The notes beneath the pieces were generated by a model. It saw nothing but the letters and a program-made list of their open reading frames with translations, was not told the origin of the DNA and ran no database searches. Of a stretch of DNA of 64,000 nucleotides, positions 1 to 10,564 are shown in pieces. The position numbers were made by a program, and so were the translations under genes. Position 1 is the stretch's first letter, and each line of letters starts with the position of its first letter. This DNA comes from Dryas octopetala (lineage: Eukaryota > Streptophyta > Magnoliopsida > Rosales > Rosaceae), in the NCBI GenBank assembly GCA_963921425.1, contig OY992834.1, positions 10,957,271 to 11,021,270 on the forward strand, given 5' to 3'.

Positions 1-400
1 ACCACTCTCATGAGGTACCGCTATCGCTCTAAATAGTGGGTGTGATAATTAAAAGAAAATGAATGAGATGATCGAGCAATTTGAGGTCGGTAATTAAGAC
101 TTTAATTCTTTAGATTTTATTCCCACATATATATATATATATATCACACAAATTAGTGTTGTCCCCAACTACATTCGGCATTAGCTATCTATATTGTGCC
201 CTTATAACATGTCATGATACTACCCAATATCATATACCTTACCAATTCTTACATTAATATTATAATATTAATTCATCATTCAAATTCTATCATGACATAA
301 ACAAACATGTAAGGAATTAAATATCTAAGTATGGAAAAGAAAAACAATATGAAAGTTGTGTGTGCATGTCTTGCAACCATGCTTATATCAATAACCCCAT
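1..400. other. Intergenic DNA upstream of the pectinesterase gene
   Basis: AT-rich sequence with a short TA microsatellite near 128-144. I see no coding region or recognisable mobile element. The proximal promoter of the downstream pectinesterase gene begins near its right edge. Confidence 0.5.
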
Positions 401-405
401 TGCTT

Positions 406-413
406 CTATATAA
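406..413 (+). promoter_or_regulatory. Probable TATA box of the pectinesterase gene
   Basis: The sequence CTATATAAA lies about 125 bases before the pectinesterase ATG at 538. This is a good match to the plant TATA box, and with a start site about 30 bases downstream it would give a 5' leader of roughly 95-100 bases. Assignment is by motif and position only. Confidence 0.6.
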
Positions 414-537
414 AGAACCCAAGTTAGGCCATATATGAACACCATACAAAGTTACAAACTCATAATCACTAGCCAGCGCGCTATCCCGGCCAATAGCCCA
501 TTTTATCCACATCTCCTAAAACAAGCCATTAGTGAAA

Positions 538-3500
538 ATGGCACTTCGATTTTATTTAACACTTTCTTTAGTCTTTTGTCTCTTTCCAAGCATATTTGGT
601 TACTCTCTTAATGATGTCAAAACATGGTGTAGCCAAACCCCAAACCCAAACCCATGTGAGGATCTTCTAAGCCACAACCCAAATCAAATCCCCATCAAAG
701 AGAAGTCCCAATTCTTCAAGATATCAACCCAATTAGCCCTAGACCGTACCATGCTTGCTCAAACTAAATTATTTTCACTTGGCTCAAATTTTCATAATGA
801 TCATGAAAAGGTTGCATGGGCTGATTGCCTTGAACTCTATGACTACACAATCCAAAAGCTCAACAAAACCATGAACCCTAGCACCAAGTACACCCAAGAT
901 GACACACAAACATGGCTCAGCACAGCCCTCACAAACCTTGAGACATGCAAAGAAGGGCTTGTGGAGCTTGGGGTTTCGGAGTTTCTCTTGCCTTTGATGT
1001 TAAACAATGTTTCTAATTTGATTAGCAACGCTTTGGCCATTAACAAAGCACCATATAACAACTCTCAGCAGCCTTACAAAGATGGGTTCCCAAGTTGGGT
1101 CAGGCCCGGAGATAGGAAGCTCTTGCAGTCCTCTTCTCCTAAGGCTGATCTTGTGGTGGCCCAAGATGGGTCTGGGGCTTACAAGACCATAAAGGAGGCA
1201 ATAAACGCAGTGTCGTCCAAGCGAACAGGCAGTGGGAGGTATGTGATATATGTGAAGGGAGGAACATACAAGGAAAATGTTGAGATAAAGTTGAAAAATA
1301 TTATGTTGGTGGGAGATGGTATAGGGAAGACTATTATCACAGGAAGCAAAAGTGTTGGAGGGGGTTCTACAACCTTTAATTCAGCTACAGTTGGTAAGTT
1401 ATAAATTAGCTCCTCATGAAATTATATATATGTTGCATAAACATCATCTTTCAAATAGAAGTAGGACCCAACTGTGTGAAATTGACTCGCTTATATGAGT
1501 CTCGCTTCAATAAGTGGATCACTCCTCAATTGAACATATCATACACAAAATGATAAGTTGATGGTATTGTACCTACAAATATGATTTCTCAACACTACAA
1601 ACAATTATTTATGTTCTAGTTTAAGAGAATAATATTAAATGTGGCTAATTATTTATATATCTCTCTTATATATATATATATGTATATGCTTTTTTTCCTT
1701 GATAAAATATATGTATATATATATATATTTTCAATTTCTATATTGTTTTCATATATATCTGCATAATTAATTTAAACTTGCCTCCCAATTCAATTAACTT
1801 TAAAACATAAATCCAGAATGATGCATTTAATTAAGCAAAGATATCCCTGCTAAAGTATCTCATTTGTTCAAATGTATATATAAATGAGCATAGTCTGAAA
1901 CTTATTTATTTATAATAAGAATTAAATTGTTATGTTTAATTTGTTTCACATAAGGTTGTATTAAAAATTTTAATAAGAGTTGGTGTTTTAATATTAAAAA
2001 TTACTGATGATAAATTAAAAAAAGGTAGCATTTGACATGCTTAGCTTGGGTTCCTTAGCCAATGAGTTTATGGACTAGAGGTAATCTCTTGACTTTCACT
2101 GGTGAAGAAAATGACCTTCAATGTCATCCGGATAATGACAAGATCATCACCACTTTAATTTCCACTGTTAATTTTAACTGTTGTTTCGACATGTATTTGA
2201 TGGAACCAAACTGTCTTTATCTACTAAACAAACTTAATTGGGTGGTGTAGTTTGGCTCCAAAGGTAGCCAATATTCGTTAAATAATTTTAAAACAGGGAA
2301 TTAACTACTACTAGTTAGGGTTCTCAGAGCTGGCCTACTCTGAGAAATTGTGTGCTGCTAGATTAACTAATTCTTGTTATGAAAAATGGATTTTGCTACA
2401 AATATTAATTTTTATAAATTGAAAACTATTGTATACATATTGATTTAGAAGGCTGAGATAACTTATGTGGAATTGTTATACAAATTTCATATGCATTACC
2501 ATCAAAGTCGTCATGTTGTAAGATATATTAATTAATATAAAAAGCCTCTTTCTATTAAAGTGGACAACAAAGCTTTATGGAGGTTAATAATTAATTATCG
2601 TAATACCTACTATTATTGGTCCTAACTAAAATTTGTGGTCCTCAAGTTGGCCACGATATCATATTTAACTTTAGCAGTTGTCAAAAACAAAAACAAAACA
2701 AAACAAAAAAAAATTTTAGCAAAATTGTTTGTGGGTCTGGTATCCATTGATTTATAGATACATTTGTGCTAGAAAAGATTTTTTCTTTTCCTTTGTTTGC
2801 ATATTAGTCAAAGATTTAGAAAGTCATGAGCAATTAATGCCTCAAAGTACATGTGACATATATAATTAATGTTGTTGATTGTCAACTTATACAACCGAAC
2901 TCTAGCTATGGAGGAAAATTTTATAGTTTGGAGTTTGGACACATATATTAACAAATATATTTTGAATACTTAAATTTTGATGGGTTCAATATTCTTTATG
3001 AATCGTTCAATCTATTTGATACGGTATATATGTATCAGATTATACAACTAAAAATGAGGATAATTTTGATTTGTTTGATTCATTTCAGCTGTGGTTGGAG
3101 ATGGGTTTATTGGCCAAGACATCACGTTCCAAAACACTGCCGGTTCATCAAACAATCAAGCTGTGGCACTCCGGTCCGGTTCAGACTTATCTGTGTTTTA
3201 CAAATGTGGGTTTGAGGGGTATCAAGACACCCTCTATGTGCACTCTGACAGGCAATTCTATAGGGAGTGTGACATCCATGGAACTGTAGACTTTATTTTT
3301 GGCAATGCTGCAGTGGTTCTCCAAAATTGTAACATTTATGTCCGCTATCACCCTACCACTACTGTCACGGCCCAGGGCCGGTCTGACCCGAACCAGAACA
3401 CAGGAATTTCCATTCACAATTCTAAGGTCACAGCCGATTCGGATTATAAAAGTTCAACTAAAACATACTTAGGAAGGCCATGGAAGGAGTATTCTCGAAC

Positions 3501-3762
3501 AGTGTTTATGAAGACCTACCTTGATAGCTTAATTAACCCGGCTGGTTGGTTGGAATGGAGTGGTGACTTTGCTTTGAAGACTTTGTATTATGGTGAGTAT
3601 TCAAACACAGGACCTGGTTCATCCACTGCAAATAGGGTTACATGGGAAGGTTACCATGTCATTACCAGTGCCTCCGAGGCTTCCAAATTCACTGTTGGTA
3701 ACTTCATTGCGGGTGATTCTTGGTTGCCAGCCACTAATGTGCCTTTCACCTCTGGCTTGTAA
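538..3762 (+). CDS. Pectinesterase with N-terminal inhibitor pro-region (PMEI-PME, two exons)
   Basis: Exons 538-1393 and 3089-3762 (GT-AG intron, phase 1) give a 509-residue protein. It should remove methyl esters from cell-wall homogalacturonan. Residues 1-21 form a hydrophobic signal peptide. A PMEI-type pro-domain follows (about 22-170) with conserved cysteines in WCSQTPNPNPC, the ADC segment and the LETC segment. The pro-region ends at RKLL (193-196), the known subtilase processing motif. The catalytic domain carries all family signatures: GTYKEN, QAVAL (309-313), QDT with Asp332, DFIFGN with Asp353 and LGRPW with Arg415; these are the usual catalytic glutamine, aspartates and arginine. 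The first in-frame ATG at 538 is used because the signal peptide starts there. Length and exon structure are typical of plant group 2 (type I) enzymes, so the gene looks intact. Which paralogue it is cannot be told. Confidence 0.94.
1394..3088 (+). other. Intron of the pectinesterase gene
   Basis: A 1695-base intron with donor GTAAGT and acceptor TTTCAG. It is AT-rich, with TA microsatellite tracts near 1670-1730. I see no nested gene; the short open frames inside show no family resemblance. Confidence 0.85.
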
Positions 3763-4311
3763 TTAATTGACTAGTTTTTAATTTATTGGAAGAAAAATTA
3801 ATTGATTGTTGCTTAAAACATAATTAGGCATGCAATCGTTTGTCGTTTTCTATGTAATTAAGTTTGTAAGAAAAAAAAATAAAATTATATACATGCCATT
3901 CAGTTTTCAAAAACAATTTTATAATAGCATAATTTTTCATTATGCAAGTTTCTATAAAAGAATTTGTACTTGTTAGAAAACATTCTTTCAGATGAAACAA
4001 AGCAAGACCCAAGAAAAATTAATTAGTTTATCATTAAACAAACAAAAAAAATCTTGTTGCCCAGAAAAAAAAAAATGAAAATAATTAAATGGTCGGCGTT
4101 CATTTATCGTCAATCGTCATTCTTTGTGAATTGCTAATAAGAACTCATAATTTGAAAATCTTGTTCAGCAAGATAAGTTTAATTAAATTAATTAAATATT
4201 ACAGAAGATATATATATATATATTATCAACCCATACTAATACGATTTGTCAAACTGTTTGAATAAGTTGCAAACTCAGATGACTTCATGATGACAAGTAT
4301 ATATACATATA
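3763..4311. other. Intergenic DNA after the pectinesterase gene
   Basis: AT-rich 3' flank including the transcript end of the pectinesterase gene and a TA tract near 4208-4222. No gene or element recognised. Confidence 0.5.
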
Positions 4312-4736
4312 CTTGTTCACACTGCATATTCGATGACTGAATCTTCTTTGTGTGCATTTATTTAAGAAGTTCAATGAAAGCTTCCTTGTGAGAATAAGAT
4401 GTGAGACTACTCTTTGAATGCAAATAGAGGGCTTTCTTTTATTTTTGAATAAAAGTACATTAACTGTCAATTGGACCCTTTAGCGGCTCTGTAAGCCATG
4501 TCTATACGGGCCTGCCTATTAGGAATAAAATTGGGTTGGGTTTCTCAAGAAAAGTGACAGAAAACATTCTTGCGAAATGTGAGTGCCTTGCGAACACTCA
4601 CTGAAGAAACATTTCGCAATGTAACGCTCCCTCACATTCCGTAACTTACGTTTCGCTCTAGAGAAATTATTATTTCTATTACTACTGAAGAAAAGGTAGT
4701 GCCTATTACAAGAGGATACACTTTGTCAACTAATAG
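4312..4736 (+). repeat. Dispersed repeat, copy 1 (about 425 bp)
   Basis: This block is repeated in the same orientation at 22494-22897. Both copies begin at CTTGTTCAC and end at CAACTAATAG; long stretches are identical, for example around AGCGGCTCTGTAAGCCATG. It could be a solo LTR or a fragment of a non-autonomous element. I did not find convincing TG...CA ends or a target-site duplication, so the class is open. Confidence 0.8.
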
Positions 4737-5317
4737 GTTTGTTGGTTCAACTTGTCGATCTCTTCCTCTCTCAACAGTCGACAATCTCTTTTCTCTCTCG
4801 ACGATCTCCTCTCGGTGATCTCTTCCTCTCTCGACGATCTCTCATCTCGGCAATCTCTTCTTTTCCGAATGGTGATCCATCTGAGAAACGATTGGATTCA
4901 AAGAGATCCATCTGAGCAATTGAGGGTGAGCTCGAATTTTCATTTCATTGATTCAGTCTTTTGTACCTGTTTAGTTGGTGAGAAAACCAATAAGAAATTT
5001 CGAAAAGTGAAAAAAATAAAGGCCACGTTTGGCGCACATAATTGGATTGGAAAAGATACTCATCCTTGGATTGCATTGGATTAGAAAGAATAAATCTAAT
5101 ACAATGCCATGTTTGGTGGTGCACAAAACTAAAACACAAGATTAGCTAAGTAATGCTATTTTAGTCTTGTTTTTTAAAAAAGTAACCAATTTTTCTTTTC
5201 ACATTTTTGAATAATAAAATTTAACAAAATAATAATATATAAAATAAAATAACAATTTTTTTTTCTCAACTTCAAAGGAAATTATTTTTTTCAATACAAA
5301 AAGTTCATCACCATAGC
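4737..5317. other. Pyrimidine-rich and AT-rich intergenic DNA
   Basis: About 4750-4865 is a degenerate tandem array of CTCTCGACGATCTC-like units on the + strand. The remainder is AT-rich. Phrases such as CCACGTTTGG and CATGTTTGG near 5030-5115 resemble ends of non-autonomous DNA transposons, but I could not define an element. Confidence 0.45.
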
Positions 5318-5327
5318 AAAATAATAA

Positions 5328-5747
5328 GGGAAAATGTTAGCAAAAGGACTATAACTATACCCCTATTTTCAGTTGAGGATCCCGTTTTTACTTTGCTTCA
5401 ATTAAGGACTATTATTTTTTAAGTGCTTCAATCAAGGATATTCCGTCAATTCTGTCAAAACTTCCGTTAAAATTGATCACGTGAGGGTCACGTGACCAAT
5501 TTATAAGGGCAAAATAGTCTTTTCTCATAAAAAAATAAAACTAAATAAATTTAAACAAATTTAAAAACAAAAAAGAAATTCCCTCCATCTCCCACCTTCG
5601 CCACCCCCTGCACCATGTCCCCGCCCCCTCCTCCCCCTATACCATCGCCATCCCTCCCCTTCCCCCACCCGTCCCAGCCCTGGCCCCATCCAGCTCCACC
5701 ACCCCAACCCAACCCCGGCCCCGTCGCAAAACCCAGTCAAACCCAGC
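5328..5747 (+). repeat. Left terminal inverted repeat of the Pack-MULE-like element
   Basis: Pairs with the reverse complement of about 6421-6843 at high identity. The outer 250 bases are AT-rich and include the palindromic GTCACGTGACC and CACGTGAGG phrases. The inner part is a C-rich stretch encoding nothing recognisable. Confidence 0.88.
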
Positions 5748-5749
5748 CC

Positions 5750-6412
5750 TAGCCCCGTCCACCACACCCTCACCCACTAAAGCCTTCAATTCACCCAAGT
5801 TGACAATAACACCAGCTCCAGAGCAATGCTCAACCATGTGACCCACCTCCTTAAGCTTGATACCCATCTTCTTTTCACTTCCACCATTGACAACAAACTC
5901 GGAAATCCCTTTTTCAACGCTCTTTCTGGACAAAACGTCGCCGATTTGTCTACAATTCTCGTCCCTATCTTCGAATCCAGAAAAGGGGAAGCTGAAACCC
6001 GGACGAGCAGGGTCCGAATTCGTTAAATTGCACAAGAAAATGGGCAGGCATCGGGTCCGTGGAAACCGAGCCGATGCTTGCGTCACCAAGGGGTGAACAA
6101 CCGCGAACTTTATATCACGGCTCTGAAACCCGGCTTCCCCGAAGATCCGACTCACAATCGGGTCGTCCAAAATCGACAAAATGAAGTTCTTGAGCTCGAC
6201 CTTCAAAAGCAACACTGTTTGTTGCTGGTTGTAAATCTACTGCAAGTGGAAGCTCTCCGGGTGCCTACGCTGGTTCACCTGCGACCGCTTGAATGCGGCC
6301 ATGAGGGAGTTGGAGACCGCCAGCTCCTCCTGGGCCTTGGACGACGGCAATCGGTCCAGGGAGACTCCGACCGAGAGCTCCAGCACTCGGAACTGGAGAC
6401 GTGTGGAGTACT
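5750..6412 (-). pseudogene. Captured fragment of an SMXL6/7/8 (D53-like) strigolactone-signalling gene
   Basis: Read on the minus strand in one frame, this encodes about 215 residues collinear with the N-terminal part of SMXL6/7/8-type Clp-like repressors. Diagnostic pieces include EYSTRLQFRVLELSVGVSLD, NSLMAAFKRSQ, ILDDPIVSRIFGEAGF and FLCNLTNSDPAR. Family members are degraded after strigolactone perception by D14 and MAX2. A single nonsense codon (TAG, 6237-6239) replaces the glutamine expected after FHLQ. The stretch between IGDVLSRKS and EKGISEF seems to lack roughly 40 residues found in full-length relatives (from memory). The fragment lies between the element's two TIRs and lacks both gene ends. 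I treat it as a non-functional captured fragment; a transcript is possible but not shown. Confidence 0.9.
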
Positions 6413-6420
6413 CGCTACTC

Positions 6421-6843
6421 CGGGCTGGTTTGACTGGGTTTTGTGACGGGGCCGGGGCTGGGTTGGGGTGGTTGAGCTGGATGGGGCCAGGGCTGGGACG
6501 GGTGAGGGAGGGGGGAGGGATGACGATGGTATAGGGGGAGGAGGGGGCGGGGACATGGTGCAGGGGGTGGCGAAGGTGGGAGATGGAGGGAATTTCTTTT
6601 TTGTTTTTAAATTTGTTTAAATTTATTTAGTTTTATTTTTTTATGAGAAAAGACTATTTTGCCCTTATAAATTGGTCACGTGACCCTCACGTGATCAATT
6701 TTAAAGGAAGTTTTGACAGAATTGACGGAATATCCTTGATTGAAACACTTGAAAAATAATAGTCCTTAATTGAAGCAAAGTGAAAACGAGATTCTCAACT
6801 GAAAATAGAGGTATAGTTATAGTCCTTTTGCTAACATTTTTCC
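6421..6843 (-). repeat. Right terminal inverted repeat of the Pack-MULE-like element
   Basis: Mirror of the left repeat, with scattered point differences and the same AT-rich outer and GC-rich inner parts. It ends at the second copy of the AAAATAATAA duplication. Confidence 0.88.
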
Positions 6844-6853
6844 AAAATAATAA

Positions 6854-7540
6854 TGTACCAAAATTAATATCTACCAAATATAGTAATTCAAATATATACT
6901 ACTCAAATATTCAACACATTGGTCATGCAATGAGTTTAGCCACCATACCAAAATAATAGTACCAAAATTAGTATCCACCAATCTAGTCATTCAAATACTA
7001 CTCAAATATGCAACTCATTCTTCATCAGATAAGTTGCAATACATACTCCATTTTATCTCCTGCAGTATCTGAAGCAAGAAAAAGATCAACTATAGATACA
7101 TCAAAATCAGTCACAAGCACTTCTACAATTTTAATTCGATTTGTAGTGGAAAGCCCCAACCTTAATATTCAATTTGTAGTGAATATATGTTCTTGCAAGT
7201 AGCTAGCTAGCAACTACAAGCAACCAACTCATATATAGCAGTAAAAATTGTTCCTTAATTGTTGTACATAATTAAATATCTTCATAGCCAATACAAAGAA
7301 ATATTCAATCGATCATTACAATAAAATATCCAAAATCTACTATAAAATGGTCAGCTATTACAAAATATCCTAAATAATTGAACTCTTAATTAAGCTTAGC
7401 TTGCTTTCTTGTTGTGCAGCAAAAGAATGGGACAGAGAGTTAACTCCATTTCACTCATTTATGTTAACTAAGCTACAATTTTATGTTCACTCAATTATGT
7501 TAACTCCATTTCACTTTAATCCTAAAATTGATGCATGAGA

Positions 7541-7588
<48 letters not shown>

Positions 7589-7848
7589 TTCAGCCAACAA
7601 CAAAAAAGAAGCAGAAAATGGAGTTGACCAACGATAATGTTGTGTTTGTCTAAGTGTAGGGGCTATTCTAAAAGCTAACACCAATGAGACATAAACTGCA
7701 TCCAGTTCAACATGCTAGACAGACATGTTTTATAGCTTCTCTAAACAAAAGCAAAGGAAAATAAAAAAACATTTTCAGTCTTTCTAAGCGCACCAATAAA
7801 AGATGACTGGACCAAGTCAAATTACAATAAAAATGTATAAAGGCATAA
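6854..7848. other. Intergenic DNA with short tandem duplication and GA microsatellite
   Basis: A diverged tandem duplication of period about 105 bp occupies about 6855-7020 (units begin TACCAAAATTA). A pure GA microsatellite lies at 7544-7586. No gene recognised. Confidence 0.55.
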
Positions 7849-7856
7849 TATATATA

Positions 7857-8210
7857 GGGTGCTGCTATTTGCACACCCTTTTTTTTCTTTTTGCACACTT
7901 CTATTGAAAAAAAAAATACCCCAAAAAAAAGAGGACTAAACAGCCCCTCCCCTCCCTGTTTCCCTCTTTTTTTTTTTCTCTCGTTCAGACCCCTCCTCTG
8001 TTTTTTTTTTTCCTTCCAAGCCCGGCAGCCCTCCTCGGCACCTCCCTTTCTCCTCTCCACTCGCCCGATCACCATCTTTCTCGCACCACCACCGCGCGCA
8101 GTACCACCCGAGCCACCACTAACCACCATCTTCCTCTCTCTCCGCATGCACCATCACCACAGCACCCCCAAAACAGCCACCACAACCAGCCCGGCAACTC
8201 CTCCTCGGCT

Positions 8211-8264
<54 letters not shown>

Positions 8265-8971
8265 CCTTCTCTCTTCCCTCCTTTTCTCTGTTGCTGCGAT
8301 TGGTTCGGTAGACAGCCACCGAACGAAACTAACGGCTTTGGCAGATGACTGCCGAACGAACCCACCGGATTCGACGGATGGCTGCCGAACGAACCCGCTG
8401 GTTTCGACGGATGACTGCCGAACGGCCTGCGAAGCTCATCCTCTTGGCTGGCACTGCAGCATGGTCGTGCAAGCTGGGCAGAGTTGTCGGGCGCGAAGGA
8501 GAGAGAGAAATGAGTTGGGCAAAGCTGTCGGGCAGAGCAGCAGGGAGGAGAGAGAGAAAGGTGCAGAAGGTGGTGCTGCGCGCGGTGGTGGTGCGAGGAA
8601 GGTGGTGCTGCGCGCGGGGTTGGTGCTGCGCGCGGTGGTGGTGCGAGCAAGGTGGTACTGCGCGCGGTGGTAGTGCTGCGAGGATGCTGCGCGCGAGGAA
8701 GGTCCGGTGGTGCTGCTGCGAGCAGGGTGGTGGGGAAGCTGGTGGTGCGCGGTTGTGTGTTGACAGAGAAAGAGAGAGAGGGAAGGAGAGAGAGTGAGAA
8801 AGAGAAAAATGGGGGTGTGTGGGTGTGTAATGAAATGAGGGTATTTTGGTAATGGGTTAGGTGTGTGTTGAGAGATTTTGAATTTGAGATGAATGTGTGG
8901 GGTGTGTAGGAGAAAAAAAGAGTGAAAGGGTGTGCAAAAAGAAAAAAAAGGGTGTGCAAATAGTAGCACCC
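7857..8971. mobile_element. Non-autonomous fold-back DNA transposon with GC-rich core
   Basis: A 1115-bp element with inverted ends: GGGTGCTGCTATTTGCACAC at left pairs with the right end ...GCAAATAGTAGCACCC, and the match continues inward through poly-T/poly-A and TGCACAC motifs. TATATATA flanks both sides (7849-7856 and 8972-8979). This is consistent with an 8-bp target-site duplication, although the sequence is low in complexity. The interior has a CT microsatellite (8215-8261), a 33-bp minisatellite (about 8340-8430) and a G-rich array of TGCGCGCGGTGGTGG-like units (about 8565-8745) that can pair with C-rich sequence near 8085-8120. No transposase is encoded. Superfamily is unsure (hAT or MULE). 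Confidence 0.75.
8215..8261. repeat. CT/GA microsatellite
   Basis: About 23 uninterrupted CT units inside the fold-back element. Confidence 0.9.
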
Positions 8972-8979
8972 TATATATA

Positions 8980-9690
8980 TTGCTGCAGTTACTATGTCCT
9001 AAACATATGCTTCTACTTATTTCATAAAAGAAAATGAATTTGTGGATTTGAGCTAATTATGAATTTAGACTTTATATTGTACAATAAATCATCTCAATTT
9101 AAAGCTATTAAATTCTTTGAATCCTATCTCAGTAGTAAAGTCAGATTTTTCCTCCATCTCAGTACTTAAACTCAATTCTCCAGAACCACACTTTCTTTTT
9201 TCCCACTTCCCAGTCATGAAAATGATCCACAACTCCCCAGCCATACAATACGCATATGCATTAAAGCTAATTAATCAAATATACACCACTTATTTAAACT
9301 AGCCCATAAACAATTAAATTAGACTAATTTCAAATAAACAAGCTATATACATGAAAACTTACATAAAAAAAATATATAAACCTCAAGCAAATCAGGTTTA
9401 TCTCAATAAAAAATACAGAATCTTAGTAATATGCAACAAAAAAACTCAAACAAACACATATATTAAAAACTCAGAACCAAATTCCATGATTAGCAGCAGT
9501 AACAGATTGAGAGTTTCGTAGCTGTACTAGCTCACAACTAAAGCCCCGAAACTGAGAGTGAGAAGATGAATCATATAGCAGCAATGGAAGAATAGATGTA
9601 TCAGAGAGAATTAAACAAAAGCTACAAGAAGAAGAAGTCAATGTCGCTGCCCAAACCCATCTCTCTCCCATCCAAAACCATGTCAATTTC
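8980..9690. other. Intergenic DNA upstream of the F-box gene region
   Basis: AT-rich DNA without a recognisable gene. From about 9690 the sequence turns purine-rich and then GC-richer (GCCGGCGATGAG... to CTAGGGTTTCAG near 9835), which looks like promoter or untranslated leader rather than coding sequence. Whether this leader belongs to the F-box gene or to an antisense transcript cannot be decided. Confidence 0.4.
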
Positions 9691-9989
9691 ACCCTTCAGA
9701 TTGAGAGAGAGACAGAGATAGAGAGAGAGGAGTGAGACCTGAAAATGACTTTTGCCGGCGATGAGTGGCCGGAGATGACCACCGTAGCCGGAAATCGAAT
9801 CCGACGAGAGAAAAGTTAGGTATCGCACGAGAGGCTAGGGTTTCAGCTGAGAGAGATCGGAATATTAATCCTTCAAATTCTCTCACCTGGATCGCACAGT
9901 CCCATAAAAGATCGTAGTCGTCAAATCGGTTCTTCTAGTTCTTGCCGTCTTCTTCCTCTACTGTTTGTGGGTTTGTCACTCTGTTTTTC

Positions 9990-10360
9990 AGGTTGATTTT
10001 GTTATGTATGAATTGGGATCGGATTGATGCTTCATATTTTCTGCTAAGTTTGTTGAAAAATATTGGAACTTTCTGTTAAATTTGTTGAAAAATTGAAACT
10101 TTCTGCTAAGTTTGTTGAAAAATTGGAACTTTCAACCAAGTTTGTTGAAAAATTGGAACTTTCTGTGTGAGAATTTGACCAATGTTGCTTCCGTTCTATC
10201 TGGATTTTTGAGGTAGTCGCCATTTTTTTTTTTGTATTCATGGATTGCTCAGGTTGTTTTTGTTATGTATGAGTTGGGATCGGTTGAGTGCTTCCTATTT
10301 TCTGCTAAATTTGTTGAAAATATAAGACTTTCTCTGAAAATTTGGCCAATGTTGCTTGAT
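9990..10360 (+). repeat. Tandem duplication and minisatellite in the F-box 5' flank
   Basis: Between 10030 and 10165 there are four diverged units of about 31 bases built on CTGCTAAGTTTGTTGAAAAA. The wider block 9990-10190 (GTTGATTTTGTTATGTATGA...) recurs in shortened form at 10252-10362. This lies in the probable promoter or leader of the F-box gene. Confidence 0.7.
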
Positions 10361-10463
10361 TCCAGGTACGATAAACATCCTATAAATTTTCTGATTCTAG
10401 CCTAGTAAATAGTTTCCTACTTCAAGTAGGTTTCCTATTTCAGTCTGCTAGTTTCATATTTTT

Positions 10464-10484
10464 CTATATATATATATATATATG
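10464..10484 (+). promoter_or_regulatory. TA-rich TATA-like tract before the F-box gene
   Basis: An alternating TA tract about 80-100 bases upstream of the first ATG at 10565. It is at a suitable distance to serve as TATA element, giving a leader of roughly 50-70 bases. Position only. Confidence 0.4.
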
Positions 10485-10564
10485 TAGACTTACGTATCTT
10501 CTGTTCTTTGTTTAGAGAGAAAGAAGCCTAGATATAAGTTAGTTCTGTCCACGTTTCTGCCACT

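Larger units (their letters stand above)
5328..6843. mobile_element. Pack-MULE-like transposon carrying an SMXL gene fragment
   Basis: A complete 1516-bp element is bounded by a perfect 10-bp target-site duplication AAAATAATAA (5318-5327 and 6844-6853). It has very long terminal inverted repeats, about 420 bp each (5328 to about 5747, and about 6421 to 6843), starting GGGAAAATGTTAGC on one side and GGAAAAATGTTAGC on the other. TIR length and the 9-11 bp duplication fit Mutator-like elements. No transposase is present, so it must be non-autonomous. The middle 0.65 kb is a captured gene fragment on the minus strand. The intact duplication argues for a fairly recent insertion. Confidence 0.88.

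Noticed and set aside
5561-5773. Minus-strand open frame rich in Gly and Trp inside the left TIR of the Pack-MULE-like element
   Set aside because: It is translation of the GC-rich inner TIR; the mirrored frame appears in the right TIR, so it reflects the repeat and not a gene.
8069-8959. Long minus-strand open frame of 296 codons in the fold-back element
   Set aside because: Composition is microsatellite and minisatellite translation (RERERE, AAPPRAAP). Overlapping long frames occur on both strands, and there is no family similarity.
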